A stretch of DNA of 64,000 nucleotides, taken from Flavobacterium alkalisoli (lineage in GTDB: Bacteria; Bacteroidota; Bacteroidia; Flavobacteriales; Flavobacteriaceae). Position 1 is the first letter of the stretch. Every line of letters begins with the position of its first letter. Below, piece after piece: positions 24,687-34,995 of this stretch. The notes under the pieces are model-generated. The model ran no database searches. It was not told where the DNA came from and saw nothing but the letters and a program-made list of their open reading frames with translations. The position numbers and the translations under genes are program-made. The stretch is from NCBI RefSeq assembly GCF_008000935.1, contig NZ_CP042831.1, positions 1,178,001 to 1,242,000 of the forward strand. Reading direction: 5' to 3'.

Positions 24687-25435
24687 TTTTTATATTCTTT
24701 CAGCTCAAATTTTTCTCCGTCAAAAACACCATAAGTAAAGTAGCCTATCCAGTCTCCCAGATTAATATAAGTAGAGTTTTTGCCAAGGTCTATTGTCATA
24801 GGTAAGTGCCTGTGTCCGAAAACAAAAAAGTCATAATGCTTTTTCTCCAGTTTCCTTTTGGAATAAAGCACCAGCCATTCGTTTTCTTCTCCTAAAAACT
24901 TTACATCGGCATCACCTGAAATAAGTTTGTTTTTTACCGAAAGGTATTGTGCCAGTCGTACCCCTAAATCAGGATGCAGCCATCGGAAAAGCCATTTGGA
25001 AAAAGGATTGGTAAAAACCTTTTTCATGCGCTTATAGCCTTTGTCTCCCGGGCCTAAACCGTCTCCGTGACCTATAAGGAAGGTCTTGTTGTTAAAAGTG
25101 AATTCTTTTGGTTTATGATATACCGGAATATTAAGTTCCTTTTCAAAATAATCGTGCATCCAAAGGTCATGATTTCCCGTAAAAAAGTATATAGGAGTGC
25201 CTGAGTCGCGAATTTCGGCCAGCTTGCCTAAAACGCGCACAAACCCTTTAGGGACAACGGTTTTGTACTCAAACCAAAAGTCAAAAAGGTCTCCTAAAAG
25301 GAATATAATATCGGCATCATGTTTAATTTCATCCAGCCAGGCAACAAATTTTTTCTCTCTGGGGAAACTGGCTTCGGGAGTTGGAGCTCCTAAATGTTGA
25401 TCGGAAGCGAAGTATATTTTGAGTCTGTCAGACAT
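24683..25435 (-). CDS. lpxH: UDP-2,3-diacylglucosamine diphosphatase LpxH
   Basis: A 250-residue metallophosphoesterase that hydrolyses UDP-2,3-diacylglucosamine to lipid X in lipid A synthesis, acting at the cytoplasmic face of the inner membrane. The metal-binding series is complete: SDQHLG, GDLFDFWFEYK, GNHDLW, HGDG and FGHRHLP. LpxH proteins in Bacteroidetes have this length and the DxH start is DQH here. It is a single gene facing the small CxxC protein. Confidence 0.9.
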   Translation of the reverse strand: MSDRLKIYFASDQHLGAPTPEASFPREKKFVAWLDEIKHDADIIFLLGDLFDFWFEYKTVVPKGFVRVLGKLAEIRDSGTPIYFFTGNHDLWMHDYFEKELNIPVYHKPKEFTFNNKTFLIGHGDGLGPGDKGYKRMKKVFTNPFSKWLFRWLHPDLGVRLAQYLSVKNKLISGDADVKFLGEENEWLVLYSKRKLEKKHYDFFVFGHRHLPMTIDLGKNSTYINLGDWIGYFTYGVFDGEKFELKEYKN

Positions 25436-25646
25436 GAAAATCTTAATGTTTATGCCAAAGATATAAAGAGTATTTTAAAATTATGACATAACGTTATGTT
25501 ATTGATATATTTTTAAATTCATAACAAATTGCGCAAAATTTGTTTTTTTTAGTTAAAACTTAAATAATCGGCACTCTTAGGTGTATGATTTTGTCTTTTT
25601 TTTTCTATTTTCGGTAACTTAAACATAAACTACTAAATATTAATCT

Positions 25647-28600
25647 ATGAAAAAAATTACTTTATTATTTTTCATGTCATTATTGTCTTTGTGCAGTTTT
25701 GCGCAAGAGGTGGGTATAGATCCGCCTGAAGGCTTTGAAGGTGCAACTTTCCCTCCTACAGGGTGGTCAATTCATGATAATGACATTGGAAATTTGCAAG
25801 TGTGGAAGCAAACTCTGGATGAGCCGGGTTATCCCTATCCGCCTAATACAGGAACTTTCGCTGCTTTTATTGATCGTGAAAACGTGTCGGATGCAGGTGA
25901 TCCTGCAAAAGACTGGTTAGTAACGCCACTATTTGAGATGCCTGTTAACGGGCAATTACGTTTTTGGTCAAGGCTTACCCTGCCGGGTAACCAAGGGACT
26001 ATTTACAGGATTATGATAGCACCTGAAGGTGCTGATTTAGATGATCTTGCTTCTTATACAACTGTACAGACTTATACGGAAGCTTTAATTAACCCGTCTC
26101 AAACAGAATATAATGAGATTGTGCTTAACCTTCCGGGTACTGCAGGTCAAAACTATCATGTGGCTTTCATTATGGAAGGTGACTTCCAGGATCGTTGGTT
26201 AGTTGATGATGTTGCTATCGTTCAGCAGTGTTTACCGCCTACTAACCTGGGTGTTTCGGGAGTTACAGATACAACTGCTACTTTAACCTGGACAGGTGCT
26301 GCTCCTCAATATGAGGTTGAGGTTGTTCAGCTTACTGAGGTTCCTACAGGTTCTGGTGAAATAGTAGACACTAACTCTTATGTTGCCGATCCGTTATTAC
26401 CAATGACTCCTTACAGATTTTATGTAAGATCTGTATGTGGTGTGGGTAATACAAGCGACTGGGCAGGACCGTTTAACTTTAATACGGCGCCTGAAAATGA
26501 TGCTTGTGCCGATGCCATTGCATTAACGGTTAACCCAACTAATATTTGTACTTCAAGTACACCCGGAAGTATTAATGGTGCTACGGCTTCTGCCGAGGCA
26601 AATACTTGTGGTGGTACTGATGATGATGATGTTTGGTTTACTTTTGTGGCTACAAGTACTACTCACTTAATTAACTTAAACAATATTACAAATGGTACTA
26701 CAGACCTGTTCCATGTGGTTTACTCAGGTACAGATTGTGGTGCTTTAACTCAGTTATATTGTAGTGACCCTAATAATAGTACTGCTAATGGTTTAACTGT
26801 TGGTCAGACTTATTATATTAGAGTGTATTCATGGACTGCAACTGCGGGACAAACATCAAACTTTAATATATGTGTAGGTACACCGCCACCACCACCGGCA
26901 AATGATGAGTGTGCTAACGCTACTGCGGTTGCTGTTAACCCTGATTTAAACTGTGCTCAGTTTGCGACAGGTACAATCTATTCGGCAACAGCTTCTGCTG
27001 ATGCTAACTCTTGTGGTGGTACAGACGATGACGACGTATGGTTCTCATTCGTGGCTACAAGTGCTAATCATACAATTAACCTTAATAACATTACAGGTGG
27101 TACAACAGATTTATACCATGCTGTATATTCAGGTACATGTGGATCATTAACAAACCTTGTTTGTAGTGACCCTAATAACAGTATTGTAGGTGGGCTTACA
27201 ATAGGTAACACTTATTATGTAAGGGTTTATTCGTGGACTGCGACAGCTAATCAAACTTCAGCTTTTGATATCTGTATTGGTACACCGCCACCGCCGCCAG
27301 CAAACGACGATTGTGTTAACGCTACTGCGGTTGCTGTTAACCCGGACTTAAACTGTACACAGTTTACTCAGGGTACAATTGCTTGGGCTACACCGTCTGC
27401 TGATGCTAACTCTTGTTTTGGTACAGACGACGACGATGTGTGGTTCTCATTCGTTGCAACTGCTACTACTCATACAATCAACCTTAATAACATTACAGGT
27501 GGTACAACAGATTTATTCCATGCTGTATATTCAGGTTCTTGTGGTACACTAACAAACCTTGTTTGTAGTGATCCTAATAACAGTTTAGTGGGTGGTCTTA
27601 CAATAGGTAATACTTATTATGTAAGAGTTTACTCGTGGACATCTACTCCTGGACAAACATCAGTATTTGATATTTGTGTTGGTACACCACCTCCACCACC
27701 TGCAAATGACGAGTGTGCTAATGCTACTGTAGTATTAACAAACCCTGATTTACTTTGTGGTAACGTTGGTACAGGTACAATTGCATGGGCTACAGGTTCT
27801 GCTGAAGCTAACTCATGTTTTGGTACAGACGATGATGACGTATGGTTCCAGTTTGTAGCTACAAGTACTACTCACACCATTGATTTAACTAATATTACAG
27901 GTGGTACAACAGATTTATACCATGCTGTTTATTCAGGTACTTGTGGTGCATTAACAAACCTTGTTTGTAGTGACCCTAATAACAGTATTGTTGGCGGACT
28001 TACAATAGGTAATACTTATTATGTAAGAGTTTACTCGTGGACTTCTACTTCAGGACAAACATCTACGTTCAATATTTGTATAGGTACTCCTCCACCGCCA
28101 CCGGCAAATGATGAGTGCGCTGATGCAATTCAGGTTTTAACAAATACTGATTTAAGCTGTACTAACTTTGAGTCTGGTACAATTGCGTGGGCTACTGGTT
28201 CACTTGAGCCAAACTCTTGTTTTGGTACAGATGATGATGACGTATGGTTCTCATTCGTTGCAACAAACGATGTTCATACTATAAATCTTAATAACGTAGT
28301 TGGTAGTACAACTTTCCTTTATCATGTTCTATATGAAGGTGTTTCTTGCGGTTCTATGACTCAGGTTTACTGTTCTACTGCTAACTCAAGTTTGGCAACC
28401 GGACTAACTGTAGGTCAAACATATTATGTAAGAGTTTATTCTTCTACAGCTACAGGAGGTCAAACTACCACATTTGATATTTGTGTTGGTACGCCGCCGC
28501 CGCCGCCGGCAAACGACGAGTGTGCTCAGGCTGTTCCGGTACCGGTTAACCCAACTCAGGTATGTGCACAAACTGTGCCTGGTTCAATTGCATGGACTAC

Positions 28601-31600
28601 ACCATCTGCAGAAGGTAATACATGTTTTGGTACAGACGATGATGACGTTTGGTTTGAGTTCGTAGCAACAGGGCCAACTCACCTAATAAGCCTTATAAAT
28701 ATTACAGGTGGTACAACAGATTTATATCACGTATTATATGAAGGTGATGAGTGTGGTACTTTAACGCAGCTTTACTGTAGTGACCCTAACCAGAGTGTTG
28801 CTAACGGTTTAACAGCTGGTAATACATATAAAATAAGAGTTTACTCTTGGACTTCAACATCTAACCAGCAATCAAGCTTTGATGTGTGTGTAGGTACACC
28901 ACCTCCGCCACCAGCAAACGACGAGTGTGCTGAAGCTATTCCGGTACCGGTAAACCCTGCTCAGTTCTGTATTGAGACAGTACCGGGTACAATTTATTCG
29001 GCTACTGCTTCGGCAGAAGGTAACACTTGTGGTGGTACAGATGATGATGACGTATGGTTTGAGTTCGTGGCAACAGGACCGGAACATATTGTCTCTTTAA
29101 TAAACATTACTGATGGTACAACAGATTTATATCACGTACTTTATGAAGGAGATGAGTGTGGTGCTTTAACGCAGCTTTACTGTAGCGACCCTAACCAGAG
29201 TTTAGCTACCGGATTAACGGCTGGTACTACATATAAAATAAGAGTTTACTCTTGGACAAGTACTGCTAACCAGACTTCAAGCTTTGATGTTTGTGTAGGT
29301 ACACCTCCACCGCCACCGGCAAATGACGAGTGTGCAGATGCAACAGTAGTTCCTGTAAATGCAGGTACAGAATGTATAGAGTCTGTAACGGCTTCAATTT
29401 ATTCAGCTACCGCTTCACCGGAAGGTAACACTTGTGGTGGTACAGATGATGATGACGTTTGGTTTGAATTTACTGCAACGAATACAACTCACTTTATTAC
29501 ACTTTATAATATAAATGGTGGTACAACAGATTTATACCACGTACTTTATGAAGGTGATGAGTGTGGTGCATTAACTCAGGTATATTGTAGTGATAACAAC
29601 CAGAGTTTAGCAACAGGTTTAACGGTAGGTACTACCTATAAAGTAAGAGTATACTCTTGGACAGGTACTGCTGGTCAAACATCAAACTTTGATATATGTG
29701 TAGGTACTCCTGCTGGTTCAATTCTTGTAGATGATACTACATTTACTACAGAGCAGCTAGTAGAAACGGTACTTATCGGTTCTGAGTGTGCTATTGTATC
29801 TAATATTACTTCTCAGTCAGGTTCTGATTTTGGAGGATCAAGCAGTATCGGTTACTTTAACTTTAACGATTCAAGCTTCCCGTTCAATGATGGTGTAATA
29901 CTGGCAACAGGTAGTATTAACGAAGCTCCTGGACCAAACCCTAATAACAATGCAGGTACAGTAGGAACCGGTTGGGGTGGTGATGCAGATCTGTCTGCAA
30001 TTATTGCTGAAGGTGGTAACACAGGTACACTTAATAATGCTACTATATTAGAGTTTGATTTCATACCGTTAACAAACCAGATAACATTCGATTTCCTATT
30101 TGCTTCAAATGAGTACGGTACTTTCCAGTGTAACTTCTCTGATGCATTTGCATTCATCCTTACGGATTTAGAAGATGATACAGTAGATCCGGTAAACTTA
30201 GCGGTTATACCAGGGACAAACGTACCGGTATCAGTTGTAAATATTAGGGATGCGGCTTATAATGCAGGATGTGAGTCTGTTAATCCTGAGTATTTCGATA
30301 CTTTCAACCAGGATAATCCTTACGGTTCGGCTATTGGCTATAGAGGACAAACAGTTGTAATGACAGCTGCAGGAGATGTAATACCGGGTAACCAGTACCA
30401 TATCAAGCTTGTAATTGCCGATTATAATGACTCGTCCTTTAACTCTGCCGTATTCCTTGCGGGTGGTAGTTTTGATATCGGAGGTATAGATATTGGAGAA
30501 GACCTTACTGTTATAGGTGGTACAGCTATTTGTGATCAGGAAGAATCTACAATTTCAACAGGATTAGACGAAGAATTTTATGACTTTGTTTGGTACACTG
30601 TTGATGAAGATGGTATAGCTACTGAGATTCCGGGTGAAACAGGAGCTGATTTAGTAGTTAATGAGACTAATGATTATAGAGTAATTGCTACTTATACAGG
30701 CTCTACATGTTCACTGGAAGGTAACAAACGTGTTGAGTTCTATCTTCCGGTTCCTGAAACTGTAGGAGCTCCGGTAGACCTTATAGCTTGTGATGCAAGT
30801 GGATTCTCTACTTTTGACTTTACTTCTAATACAGATCTTATAGAGGCAGGAATTATTGAAGGTTATGATGTTGCAGACTTTGTAATTTCTTACCACGCTT
30901 CTGAGGATGATGCTCAGAATAATGCAAATCCTATAGGTCCAGTATATGAAAATACGGTTGCAGACTCTCAACCTATATATGTTAGAGTGGTTTACACGCC
31001 AACAGGATGTGTGGGTATACTTAACTTTAACCTGATCATTCAGGATCTTACACCTGATTTTGATATGGGTGGCGATTTTAATATCTGTGAAGGTACAACT
31101 GATGTAACTATCGATCTTGTAGCTAATAACTACGATCCTGCATCACCTGATGTTACTTACTCATGGACTTACGATGGAGACCCATTACCTGATACAGGAA
31201 GCAGCGTAGCTGTTATAGGAGAAGGTACTTATGAGGTTACGGTTAACAACTCAGGTTGTGAGGCTACCCAGTCAGTATTTGTAACGGTTACTCCGGTGCC
31301 GGTTGCAGATGTTATGACAGATGTTACTTCGTGCGACAGTTATGTATTACCGGCACTAAGTGCAGGAAACAACTACTACACAGGTCCTGCAGGTTCAGGT
31401 GATATGCTTACAGCAGGTACTGAGATAACAACAGACCAGATGATTTATATCTATGCAGAATCAGGTACTACACCTGTAAATTGTACAGATGAGAGCAGCT
31501 TTATGGTAAGTGTTGTTCCTACTCCGGTACTTGGTATAACAGGTGGTTGTGAAGGCGGAATTTATACGCTTGAAGTTTCTCTTGATGATAATTATACTGA

Positions 31601-32018
31601 GGAAACAGTTCTTATCGAGTGGACAGGCCCTAACGGATCTACGGTAGGTACAGGTCTTACAGCTGTTGCTGATGCGACAGGTGAATATATGGTAACCGTT
31701 ACCCCTGTTGGTGGTGATATCTGTTCTTCTGTTCTTGTACAGACTGTAGAGAGTATTGCTTGTACAATCCCACGCGGTATTTCTCCGAATGGTGATGGTA
31801 TGAACGACGAGTTTGATCTGACCGGATTTAATGTAACCAAGATAGGCATCTTTAACCGTTACGGTAAAGAGGTTTACAGCCAGAGTTCTTACAATAAAGA
31901 ATGGCATGGCCAGGATAAGGGTGGTAACGAGCTTCCTACGGGGACGTATTTCTACTCTATCGAGCTTGGCGATGGTACCAGCAAAACAGGTTGGGTTTAC
32001 ATCAACAGAGAAGACTAA
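25647..32018 (+). CDS. Giant T9SS-secreted adhesin-like protein with eight tandem domains
   Basis: A 2123-residue exported protein. Signal peptide 1 to about 20; choice-of-anchor J-like domain about 25-195 (ending in WLVDDVAIVQQC); fibronectin type III domain about 197-280; eight tandem PPC-like domains of about 134 residues (284-1354), each with NDEC, GTDDDDVWF and YYVRVYSWT motifs; a choice-of-anchor L-like domain about 1356-1620; Ig/PKD-like repeats about 1620-2040; and a T9SS type B (gliding-associated) C-terminal sorting domain from about 2045 (ISPNGDGMNDEFD, ending KTGWVYINRED). It is likely cell-surface exposed or released. The next gene is a PorP/SprF family member, the known partner of type B substrates. 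Confidence 0.93.
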   Translation: MKKITLLFFMSLLSLCSFAQEVGIDPPEGFEGATFPPTGWSIHDNDIGNLQVWKQTLDEPGYPYPPNTGTFAAFIDRENVSDAGDPAKDWLVTPLFEMPVNGQLRFWSRLTLPGNQGTIYRIMIAPEGADLDDLASYTTVQTYTEALINPSQTEYNEIVLNLPGTAGQNYHVAFIMEGDFQDRWLVDDVAIVQQCLPPTNLGVSGVTDTTATLTWTGAAPQYEVEVVQLTEVPTGSGEIVDTNSYVADPLLPMTPYRFYVRSVCGVGNTSDWAGPFNFNTAPENDACADAIALTVNPTNICTSSTPGSINGATASAEANTCGGTDDDDVWFTFVATSTTHLINLNNITNGTTDLFHVVYSGTDCGALTQLYCSDPNNSTANGLTVGQTYYIRVYSWTATAGQTSNFNICVGTPPPPPANDECANATAVAVNPDLNCAQFATGTIYSATASADANSCGGTDDDDVWFSFVATSANHTINLNNITGGTTDLYHAVYSGTCGSLTNLVCSDPNNSIVGGLTIGNTYYVRVYSWTATANQTSAFDICIGTPPPPPANDDCVNATAVAVNPDLNCTQFTQGTIAWATPSADANSCFGTDDDDVWFSFVATATTHTINLNNITGGTTDLFHAVYSGSCGTLTNLVCSDPNNSLVGGLTIGNTYYVRVYSWTSTPGQTSVFDICVGTPPPPPANDECANATVVLTNPDLLCGNVGTGTIAWATGSAEANSCFGTDDDDVWFQFVATSTTHTIDLTNITGGTTDLYHAVYSGTCGALTNLVCSDPNNSIVGGLTIGNTYYVRVYSWTSTSGQTSTFNICIGTPPPPPANDECADAIQVLTNTDLSCTNFESGTIAWATGSLEPNSCFGTDDDDVWFSFVATNDVHTINLNNVVGSTTFLYHVLYEGVSCGSMTQVYCSTANSSLATGLTVGQTYYVRVYSSTATGGQTTTFDICVGTPPPPPANDECAQAVPVPVNPTQVCAQTVPGSIAWTTPSAEGNTCFGTDDDDVWFEFVATGPTHLISLINITGGTTDLYHVLYEGDECGTLTQLYCSDPNQSVANGLTAGNTYKIRVYSWTSTSNQQSSFDVCVGTPPPPPANDECAEAIPVPVNPAQFCIETVPGTIYSATASAEGNTCGGTDDDDVWFEFVATGPEHIVSLINITDGTTDLYHVLYEGDECGALTQLYCSDPNQSLATGLTAGTTYKIRVYSWTSTANQTSSFDVCVGTPPPPPANDECADATVVPVNAGTECIESVTASIYSATASPEGNTCGGTDDDDVWFEFTATNTTHFITLYNINGGTTDLYHVLYEGDECGALTQVYCSDNNQSLATGLTVGTTYKVRVYSWTGTAGQTSNFDICVGTPAGSILVDDTTFTTEQLVETVLIGSECAIVSNITSQSGSDFGGSSSIGYFNFNDSSFPFNDGVILATGSINEAPGPNPNNNAGTVGTGWGGDADLSAIIAEGGNTGTLNNATILEFDFIPLTNQITFDFLFASNEYGTFQCNFSDAFAFILTDLEDDTVDPVNLAVIPGTNVPVSVVNIRDAAYNAGCESVNPEYFDTFNQDNPYGSAIGYRGQTVVMTAAGDVIPGNQYHIKLVIADYNDSSFNSAVFLAGGSFDIGGIDIGEDLTVIGGTAICDQEESTISTGLDEEFYDFVWYTVDEDGIATEIPGETGADLVVNETNDYRVIATYTGSTCSLEGNKRVEFYLPVPETVGAPVDLIACDASGFSTFDFTSNTDLIEAGIIEGYDVADFVISYHASEDDAQNNANPIGPVYENTVADSQPIYVRVVYTPTGCVGILNFNLIIQDLTPDFDMGGDFNICEGTTDVTIDLVANNYDPASPDVTYSWTYDGDPLPDTGSSVAVIGEGTYEVTVNNSGCEATQSVFVTVTPVPVADVMTDVTSCDSYVLPALSAGNNYYTGPAGSGDMLTAGTEITTDQMIYIYAESGTTPVNCTDESSFMVSVVPTPVLGITGGCEGGIYTLEVSLDDNYTEETVLIEWTGPNGSTVGTGLTAVADATGEYMVTVTPVGGDICSSVLVQTVESIACTIPRGISPNGDGMNDEFDLTGFNVTKIGIFNRYGKEVYSQSSYNKEWHGQDKGGNELPTGTYFYSIELGDGTSKTGWVYINRED
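26496..29712 (+). repeat. Eight tandem ~402 bp repeats within the giant gene
   Basis: Units begin at codons for NDxC at about residues 284, 419 and so on to 1226, spaced about 134 codons apart. Seven junctions are GTPPPPPANDEC-type proline linkers. Units 2, 3 and 4 share long near-identical nucleotide runs (for example around the codons for TGGTTDLYH), which suggests recent duplication or gene conversion. The DDDDVWF core is invariant in all eight. Confidence 0.9.
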
Positions 32019-32039
32019 GATATAATAAAGGTATGACCA

Positions 32040-32059
32040 GGGAGCCCTTATGGGCTCCC
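32040..32059 (+). terminator. Hairpin between adhesin gene and porP-like gene
   Basis: 8 bp perfect stem GGGAGCCC/GGGCTCCC with a TTAT loop, followed by a moderately T-rich tail. It lies 22 bases beyond the adhesin stop and 38 before the next ATG. It may be a partial terminator that lowers downstream expression. Confidence 0.6.
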
Positions 32060-32096
32060 GGTTCTTCCTTTGCCTAACAAAAAAGAAAACACACAC

Positions 32097-32997
32097 ATGA
32101 GAAAAATATACCTTGCCGCTTTAGTGGCATTGTGTGGCCTTGCCGATGTTTCTGCACAGCAGGACCCGCACTATACGCAGTACATGTATAACATGAACGT
32201 GATCAACCCTGCCTATGCGGGCTCGAAGGAGAATTTGTCCTTTGGGTTATTGTACCGCAAACAGTGGGTTGACATCCAGGATTCCCCAACCACGGCAACC
32301 TTCTCAGGGCACAGTCCTGTTGGTAAGAATGTGGGATTGGGCCTATCTGTAATCAACGACCAGATTGGTCCTGTAAAGGAGACCAACACCTATGCGGACT
32401 TCTCCTACACCCTTAACTTAGGTGGAGAGCACCGCCTTGCCCTTGGCCTTAAGGCCGGAGCAACGTTCCACGATGTGGGGCTATACAGTGACATCGGTAA
32501 CGGATATGTACCGGCGCCGGGCGACCCTGCCTTCAGTGAGAACGTTAACAACACCTATTTCAACATAGGTGCAGGATTCTTCTACTACACCCAGAAGTAC
32601 TATGTGGCCTTCTCGGTACCGAACATGCTTAAGAGCAAGCACCTTGACCTTGATGGTACTGACAAGGCAGTTCGGATCGGAAGTTCAGCACTACTTCCTA
32701 ACGGGGGGTTACGTATTCCAGTTATCGGATAACGTAAAGCTAAAACCCTCTTTCATGTTAAAATCAGCCTTCAACGTATCGCCTTCTATAGACGGTTCAC
32801 TGAATGCGCTGTTCTTTGAGCGCTTTGAGATCGGGGCCACCTACAGGCTTGATGACTCTTTTGGTGGTATGGTCAACTACAGGATTACCCCTAACCTTAG
32901 GCTGGGTTATGCCTATGACCATATTGTTTCCGACCTTAACATCACTACCCCAGCCTCGCATGAGGTAATGCTGTTTATTCGATTTGAACTTCCCTAA
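32097..32997 (+). pseudogene. PorP/SprF family T9SS membrane protein, frameshifted
   Basis: Two overlapping frames together encode one PorP/SprF protein of about 300 residues. The first (32097-32732) has the signal peptide and the family start QQDPHYTQYMYNMNVINPAY. The second continues with GSEVQHYFLTGGYVFQL, RLDDSFGGMVNY and the end LFIRFELP. The switch is a +1 shift between about 32667 and 32680; the first frame then runs out at 32732. Either the gene is disrupted or the shift is a sequencing error. Family members anchor type B T9SS substrates, so loss here could affect display of the 2123-residue protein. Confidence 0.85.
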
Positions 32998-33048
32998 GAA
33001 AGTATCACGTTCACCACGTTATTTCTAACCTAAAAGCGACCAAGAAAA

Positions 33049-34920
33049 ATGAAGAACCTATATATCAGTTTAAGTTTTATGCTGGCAGCACAGTTTGCCA
33101 TGGCACAGAGCAGGGAAACCGAGAAGGCGGACAAGCTGTATGCCAGGATGGAATATGTTGATGCCGCCAATGAATATATGAAGCTATCAGGCAAGAGCGA
33201 CCCTTATGTTTACAGGCAGCTGGCCGAGAGCTACTACAATGTCTTTAACAGCAAGGAGGCGGTAAAATGGTATGCCAAGGCTACCGAGAGCCAGCAGGAA
33301 GCTGAGATCTATTACCACTATGCCCAGATGCTTAAGGCCGAAGGCAGGTATGAGGAGGCTAATGCGCAGATGCGTAAGTTTGCCCAGTTAAAGCCGAATG
33401 ACGAGAGGTCTGTGGCCTTTATGAAAGACCCTGACTACCTTCCGAAATTAAGGAACCAGACAAGATTGTTTGATGAGAAGAAGCTGGACATCAACGATGA
33501 GAAGTACAGCTCCTTTGGTGCGGTACTTACCGATGACAACAACTTCTACTTCACCAGCGCAAGAAATACGGCAAGGAAGACCTACGGGGCTAACGAACAG
33601 CCGTTCCTTGATATGTACATGGCTACCTATAATGCCGACGGTACCCTTAGTGAGCCGACCCCTATTGCCGATGTGAACAGCAAATGGCACGACGGCCCTG
33701 CAGCGGTAAGCGCAGACGGTAACACGATGTATTTCTCCAGCGAGAGCTTTAAGGAGAGCAAACAGTTTGAGAGGGATAAGGACAACAACCTTAAACTGGG
33801 CCAGGTATACCTTTACAAGGCTACCAAGGCTGACGGCAAATGGGGTAACATCCAGCCGCTTCCTTTCAACGAGAAGACCTACTCAACAGGTAACCCTGCC
33901 ATCAGTGCAGACGGCAAGACGCTTTACTTTGTTTCGAACCGTCCGGGAGGCCAGGGCGGCAACGATATCTGGAAGGTGGAGGTTAAGGGCAACAACACCT
34001 ATGGTGAGCCACAGAACCTTGGGGATAAGATCAACACCCCAGCCAATGACAATTTCCCATACATCACCTCAGAGGGCAAGCTGTACTTCTCCTCAGACGG
34101 AAGGAAAGGCTTTGGAGCACTGGACGTGTTTGTGGTGGACCTGAAGAAAGGAACAGAAGTAATGAACGTTGGCTTACCAATCAACTCAGGACAGGATGAC
34201 TTTGCCTTCAGTTTCAATGACCGGAAGAACATCGGTTTCTTCAGCAGTAACAGGACAGGTGTTGACCAGCTTTACAGCGCAACGCCAATCTGTGGCGTTG
34301 AGGCTATTGTAATGGTAAGGGATGCCAACACGGGCAAACCGCTGGCAAGCGCGAGGGTATCAATCCTTGATGAGAGGAACAATGTTATTGAGACCAGGAC
34401 TGCAGATGCAGGAGGTAAGGTAGTTTACAATGTTGATTGTGACAGGGCCTATACCATCCAGGCAAGCATGACGGGTTATGAGCAGAACAGCTTCCCGATT
34501 GCCAAAACCCATGGTGGTGAGGTGAACGTTATGGCTGACCTGAAACCGATCGAGGAAATCGTGAAAGAAGTTGTAGTGGAACTTAACGACATCTTCTTTG
34601 AGTTCGATAAGAGTAACATCACCAAAGAGGCAGCCTTTGAGTTAGACAAACTGGTAGAGGTTATGAACAATAACAAGGAAATGACGATCATGGTTAAGGC
34701 ACACACCGATAACCGTGGTAGTGACCAGTACAACATGAACCTTTCTAACAGGAGGGCAAAATCTACTGTTCAGTATGTCATCTCCAAAGGCATTGCCAAG
34801 GAGCGCATCTCAGGACAGGGTTATGGTGAGAGCCAGCCGCTTGTTGACTGTAAAGACAAATGTACAGAGGAAGAGCATGCTAAGAACAGACGCTCGGAAT
34901 TTGTAATAGTGAAGAAATAA
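33049..34920 (+). CDS. OmpA family protein with TPR and PD40 propeller
   Basis: 623 residues with a signal peptide (to about residue 19, MAQSRE), a TPR-like helical N-terminal region (about 20-130), PD40 propeller blades (VSADGNTMYFSS, ISADGKTLYFVSNRPGG, SEGKLYFSSDGRKGFG), a CarboxypepD-reg-like domain (about 425-495), and a C-terminal OmpA peptidoglycan-binding domain (ELNDIFFEFDKSNIT to the end, with AHTDNRGS and NRRAKSTVQYV). Proteins of this layout accompany PorP/SprF and type B substrates and resemble PorE/SprE-type T9SS accessory factors. Codon use is C-rich like the porP-like gene and unlike the adhesin gene. Confidence 0.93.
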   Translation: MKNLYISLSFMLAAQFAMAQSRETEKADKLYARMEYVDAANEYMKLSGKSDPYVYRQLAESYYNVFNSKEAVKWYAKATESQQEAEIYYHYAQMLKAEGRYEEANAQMRKFAQLKPNDERSVAFMKDPDYLPKLRNQTRLFDEKKLDINDEKYSSFGAVLTDDNNFYFTSARNTARKTYGANEQPFLDMYMATYNADGTLSEPTPIADVNSKWHDGPAAVSADGNTMYFSSESFKESKQFERDKDNNLKLGQVYLYKATKADGKWGNIQPLPFNEKTYSTGNPAISADGKTLYFVSNRPGGQGGNDIWKVEVKGNNTYGEPQNLGDKINTPANDNFPYITSEGKLYFSSDGRKGFGALDVFVVDLKKGTEVMNVGLPINSGQDDFAFSFNDRKNIGFFSSNRTGVDQLYSATPICGVEAIVMVRDANTGKPLASARVSILDERNNVIETRTADAGGKVVYNVDCDRAYTIQASMTGYEQNSFPIAKTHGGEVNVMADLKPIEEIVKEVVVELNDIFFEFDKSNITKEAAFELDKLVEVMNNNKEMTIMVKAHTDNRGSDQYNMNLSNRRAKSTVQYVISKGIAKERISGQGYGESQPLVDCKDKCTEEEHAKNRRSEFVIVKK

Positions 34921-34955
34921 TAATATAGACTTAACAAGTTAACCAGCCAAAAAAC

Positions 34956-34985
34956 AAAAAAGCAGCCCATTGGGCTGCTTTTTTA
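34956..34985. terminator. Bidirectional terminator
   Basis: AGCAGCCC/GGGCTGCT stem flanked by A-run and T-run between the OmpA-type gene and the converging queD-like gene. It works in both directions. Confidence 0.9.
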
Positions 34986-34995
34986 ATTATTAAGT

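Noticed and set aside
26496..29712. CRISPR-like array
   Set aside because: The repeats are in-frame protein domains of about 402 bp, not short repeats with unique spacers.
31461..32096. 211-residue minus-strand frame opposite the 3' end of the adhesin gene
   Set aside because: It is antisense to the T9SS sorting domain and has no protein-like features.
32702..32707. G6 run as the cause of the porP frameshift
   Set aside because: The second frame is already correct before the G run (HYFLT), so the shift must lie upstream near 32667-32680.
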